From the NCBI GenBank assembly GCA_044345075.1, contig JBIJBU010000013.1, positions 1 through 24,576 of the forward strand: 24,576 bases of DNA, written 5' to 3'. Under the pieces are notes generated by a model, which worked only from the letters and a program-made list of their open reading frames with translations, was not told the DNA's origin and ran no database searches. The DNA comes from CAIKZY01 sp044345075. Its GTDB lineage: Bacteria; Actinomycetota; Actinomycetes; S36-B12. The translations under genes and the position numbers were made by a program. Below are positions 22,388 through 24,576 of this stretch, piece by piece (the stretch's first letter is position 1; every line of letters begins with the position of its first letter).

Positions 22388-23497
22388 CTAGCGGGCGAGT
22401 TCCTCGCGCGTAGTAGTGAGTTCGGACAGGATTTCAGGTATAGGCGTGACACCGAGCCCTGGTCCGGTCGGGACGGTCATCATTCCCTCGGCGTCCATGA
22501 CGAACGGCTCGGTCACGTCAACGCTGAAGAACCGCGAGGAAGAGCTGGTGTCGCCGGGCATGGTGAAGCCGGGCAGTGACGCCAGGGCGAGGTTTGCGGC
22601 TCGCCCGATGCCGGTCTCGAGCATTCCGCCGCACCAGACAGGAATGCCACGTGCGACTGCGACGTCATGGATCGCCTTTGCGCTGAGGTAGCCGCCAACC
22701 CGGCCGGCCTTGATGTTGACTATCTCGCACGCGCCGTAGTCGATCAGGCTTTCGGCGTTATCGGCCGACAGCACCGATTCGTCCAGGCACACCGGCGTGC
22801 GCATGCGCTCGGCGAGCAGCTTGTGGCCGAGGTAGTCCTCCTCATGGATGGGCTGCTCGATCAGCAGGAGATCGAACTCGTCGAGTGCGCAGAGGTGCTC
22901 GATATCGGCGCGGGAGTAAGCCTGGTTTGCATCGACTTGCATGGGCATGTCGGGATACCGCTCACGGATTACCCTTGTGGGTTCTATGTCCCAACCTGGT
23001 TGAATCTTGAGCTTGACTCGGCGGTAACCCTCCGCGACATAGCCGTCGACCTCGGCGATGAGTGTGTCGATCGAGTCGTCTGCGGGTATTCCGGTCGATA
23101 CGCCGCAGGGGATCCGGTCGTGCACCGAGCCGAGATACGAGGCGAAGGATTGCCCCGAGGCGCGCAGTTGTGCGTCGAGGAGCGCAAGTTCGAGCGCGCC
23201 CCGTGCCATCGGGTGGCCGCGAACCGGCCGGAGTAGCTCTGGAACATCCTCGGCCGTGAGGTTGCGACCGATGAGGCGGGGTACCAGGTGCTCTCGCCAG
23301 ACAAGGATGGCTGCGTCATTGAATTCGTGGCTGTAGAGCGGATCAGGTGCTGCGACGCACTCTCCCCAGCCGACACCGAGATCTGTTTCGACTTCGAGCA
23401 GGAGAACGTCTTTCTCATACTCGGTGAAGAACGAGGTTCGAAATGGACGTACCAGTGGCAGGGCGCATCGGTGGACGGTGATTCGCTCGATCCGCAT
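22388..23497 (-). CDS. menC: o-Succinylbenzoate synthase / N-acylamino acid racemase (enolase superfamily)
   Basis: The product is 369 residues. The enolase-superfamily site is complete: K162 and K164 in VKLKIQPGWD, metal ligands D189 (VDANQAY), E214 (IEQP) and D239 (LDES), and K263 in NIKAGRVGGY. WCGGMLETGIGRAANLALA and FTMPGDTSSSSRFF mark the MenC type 2/NSAR subgroup. Such enzymes make o-succinylbenzoate for menaquinone, racemise N-succinyl amino acids, or do both. No other men gene or succinyltransferase is nearby, so the in vivo role is open; the symbol reflects the family. ATG at 23497 fits the conserved N-terminus but lacks a Shine-Dalgarno sequence. It is divergent from a TetR-like gene. 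Confidence 0.9.
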   Translation of the reverse strand: MRIERITVHRCALPLVRPFRTSFFTEYEKDVLLLEVETDLGVGWGECVAAPDPLYSHEFNDAAILVWREHLVPRLIGRNLTAEDVPELLRPVRGHPMARGALELALLDAQLRASGQSFASYLGSVHDRIPCGVSTGIPADDSIDTLIAEVDGYVAEGYRRVKLKIQPGWDIEPTRVIRERYPDMPMQVDANQAYSRADIEHLCALDEFDLLLIEQPIHEEDYLGHKLLAERMRTPVCLDESVLSADNAESLIDYGACEIVNIKAGRVGGYLSAKAIHDVAVARGIPVWCGGMLETGIGRAANLALASLPGFTMPGDTSSSSRFFSVDVTEPFVMDAEGMMTVPTGPGLGVTPIPEILSELTTTREELAR

Positions 23498-23533
23498 TAT
23501 TGATTTCTATCAGAAGATATTTATGGAAGAGCT

Positions 23534-23549
23534 TGATTTCCGGGAATCA
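23534..23549. promoter_or_regulatory. 16-bp pseudo-palindrome, candidate operator of the TetR-like regulator
   Basis: TGATTTCCGGGAATCA is palindromic at 14 of 16 positions. It lies between the divergent menC-like and TetR-like genes, 35 bases before the regulator start and 37 bases before the menC start. The half-site TGATTTC recurs at 23501-23507. Size and place fit a TetR-family operator. Confidence 0.5.
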
Positions 23550-23583
23550 TGCCCACCAGAACATCATCGCTACGCTGGGCCAC

Positions 23584-24363
23584 GTGACGAAGAAGACCAC
23601 CGTGCCGCGTGCCACGAAGAAGTCGGCGTCGGCGAACGAGCCTGTCGCGCGTCGCCGACGCCCGCGCGAGGAGACTCGTGAACTCCTGTTGCAGGAGGCC
23701 GAGGATCTTCTCGTGGAACGACTCACCCAGGGGTCGGACAGCCTCAATCCGCTGGCATCGATGCGCATCACGGATGTACTCGCCAGCATCAATGCTCGAC
23801 TAGTGGGAGAGCCGTCGATGACGACGGGAGCCGCCTACCAAATCTGGGAAAGCCAGACAGCCTTCCAAGATGAGTTACTCAACCGGATCATGCGCAGAGT
23901 GGCCGTCCCGTGGGAAGCGCGTGCGAGGGAAGCGATCGGTGCTGCGATGGCAGCGGGCCTGCCACTTGCAGGTGTCGTGAACGCGATGTTTGCGGACACT
24001 GCGCAGCCGCGTGAGTCCGTAGAGCTTTCGCTGGCAGCTGGTCTGTCAGCGTTCGTGGCCCCCAAACGGATTCGGCGAGCGGAGATAAAGGCCAACGCAG
24101 AGTACGTCCGAGTGCTCAGCGGGATGCTGGAGGAGATGGTCGCCTATTCCGGTCGTCGGCTTCGCGCGGGCTTGACAGTGGCTGACATCGTATGGAGTAT
24201 CGAAGCCCTCGAAGTGGGTTACAACCTGCGTGATCGATCGCATCCGGAGTTGGTGCGGCGCAGCGACGCCCGCGGCGTGCCGATCTCAGTGCTGGCGTGC
24301 CTGGGAATCATCGAAGCGATGACCGAGCTGATTCCCTCGCCGCGGGTAAGCCGCAAGATCTAG
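23584..24363 (+). CDS. TetR-like transcriptional regulator
   Basis: The product is 259 residues from GTG at 23584. A Lys/Arg/Ala-rich basic N-terminus (1-30) precedes a TetR-like DNA-binding domain: first helix RPREETRELLLQEAEDLLVE, then RITDVLASINARL and the recognition part MTTGAAYQIWESQTAFQDEL (about 80-100), resembling the TetR pattern of xTxGxxYxxFxSKxxL. The rest is an all-helical ligand-binding region. The open frame back to 23500 reads poorly and crosses the candidate operator, so it is excluded. TACGCT seven bases before the GTG could give a leaderless message. It probably controls the divergent menC-like gene or the gene that follows. Confidence 0.75.
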   Translation: MTKKTTVPRATKKSASANEPVARRRRPREETRELLLQEAEDLLVERLTQGSDSLNPLASMRITDVLASINARLVGEPSMTTGAAYQIWESQTAFQDELLNRIMRRVAVPWEARAREAIGAAMAAGLPLAGVVNAMFADTAQPRESVELSLAAGLSAFVAPKRIRRAEIKANAEYVRVLSGMLEEMVAYSGRRLRAGLTVADIVWSIEALEVGYNLRDRSHPELVRRSDARGVPISVLACLGIIEAMTELIPSPRVSRKI

Positions 24364-24391
24364 GTTCGTCAGCTCCAAGAGGCGGCATCGT

Positions 24392-24503
24392 CACCTGGGT
24401 GACACAGGATCCAGGTGCGATCGCATCGTCGAATCACAGGAGATTGTCGGGAGCCGCTAGTAGAGTGCGGTCACAGTAGAAGATTCTTATGTAGATCCAG
24501 GTG
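24392..24503. repeat. Repeated GATCCAGGTG boxes before the last gene
   Basis: GATCCAGGTG occurs at 24408-24417 and 24494-24503. The first copy also forms an inverted repeat with CACCTGG at 24392-24398. They frame the region where a promoter for the gene at 24520 would lie, so they may be regulator sites or chance matches. Confidence 0.35.
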
Positions 24504-24519
24504 AGTTTCAGGAGTGTCG

Positions 24520-24576
24520 ATGCCCGTCTCAAGCAGCACCGAGATCGAGTTCGGCCCGTCGCACGGTGTGAGGCTC
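24520..24576 (+). CDS. Unknown protein, 5' end only
   Basis: ATG at 24520 is preceded by TTTCAGGAG, a good ribosome-binding site, and the frame stays open to the end of the window for 19 codons (MPVSSSTEIEFGPSHGVRL). No function can be read from so short a part. It follows the TetR-like gene by 156 bases in the same direction and could be its target or partner. Confidence 0.5.
   Translation, partial: MPVSSSTEIEFGPSHGVRL

Noticed and set aside
23500..23583. N-terminal extension of the TetR-like protein
   Set aside because: Composition is unlike the rest, there is no ribosome-binding site, and it would cover the intergenic pseudo-palindrome.

Overview
The window comes from a high-GC actinobacterium (phylum Actinomycetota). 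The strongest evidence is a conserved actinobacterial block: phoU, mshA (mycothiol synthesis), a YbjN-domain gene, gpmA, senX3-regX3, a secreted lipoprotein, carD, ispD and ispF. GTG starts are frequent, GTGA stop/start overlaps recur, and a probable F420-dependent PPOX-family protein is present. I cannot assign a genus from the sequence alone. Most of the window reads as chromosomal housekeeping DNA with short accessory stretches between conserved blocks.

Left part (1-8240). A translationally coupled run holds the 3' end of an unknown gene, a divergent sigma-70-like protein and a type IV prepilin peptidase, followed by a small orphan gene that runs tail-to-tail into a TerC-family exporter. 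Then, all on the minus strand, come a 764-residue surface protein with acidic 11-residue repeats plus a polytopic membrane half, a secreted HNH nuclease and terC. A small cysteine-bearing lipoprotein gene is divergent from the 764-residue gene. Downstream is a structured, gene-poor stretch (7820-8440) that hides a 57-residue ribbon-helix-helix gene on the minus strand.

Middle (8440-13730). This part holds single genes in mixed orientation: a DnaQ-like 3'-5' exonuclease, a DUF2461 protein, divergent VOC and SOUL genes with a 12-bp perfect palindrome between them, a 78-residue protein with serine at every third residue for 20 consecutive triplets, a MazF-type toxin with a ribbon-helix-helix antitoxin and likely operator, a DUF429 protein, a UPF0114 membrane protein and a DUF2516 membrane protein.

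Right part (13744-24576). The minus-strand run phoU-mshA-ybjN-gpmA is divergent from senX3-regX3, with GTTCAC-type direct repeats between them. This organisation suggests joint control of phosphate sensing with mycothiol and glycolytic genes. The histidine kinase here shows no membrane segment, unlike mycobacterial SenX3. A strong bidirectional hairpin separates regX3 from the convergent lipoprotein gene. carD, ispD and ispF follow, then a PPOX-family gene, then an o-succinylbenzoate synthase/N-acylamino acid racemase gene divergent from a TetR-like regulator with a 16-bp pseudo-palindrome between them. The first codons of one further gene close the window.

The most unusual item is the Ser-x-x repeat protein at 11015-11251. 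The next most interesting are the soluble SenX3, the sigma-like/prepilin-peptidase pair and the hidden ribbon-helix-helix gene. I see no CRISPR array, prophage, insertion sequence, rRNA or tRNA.
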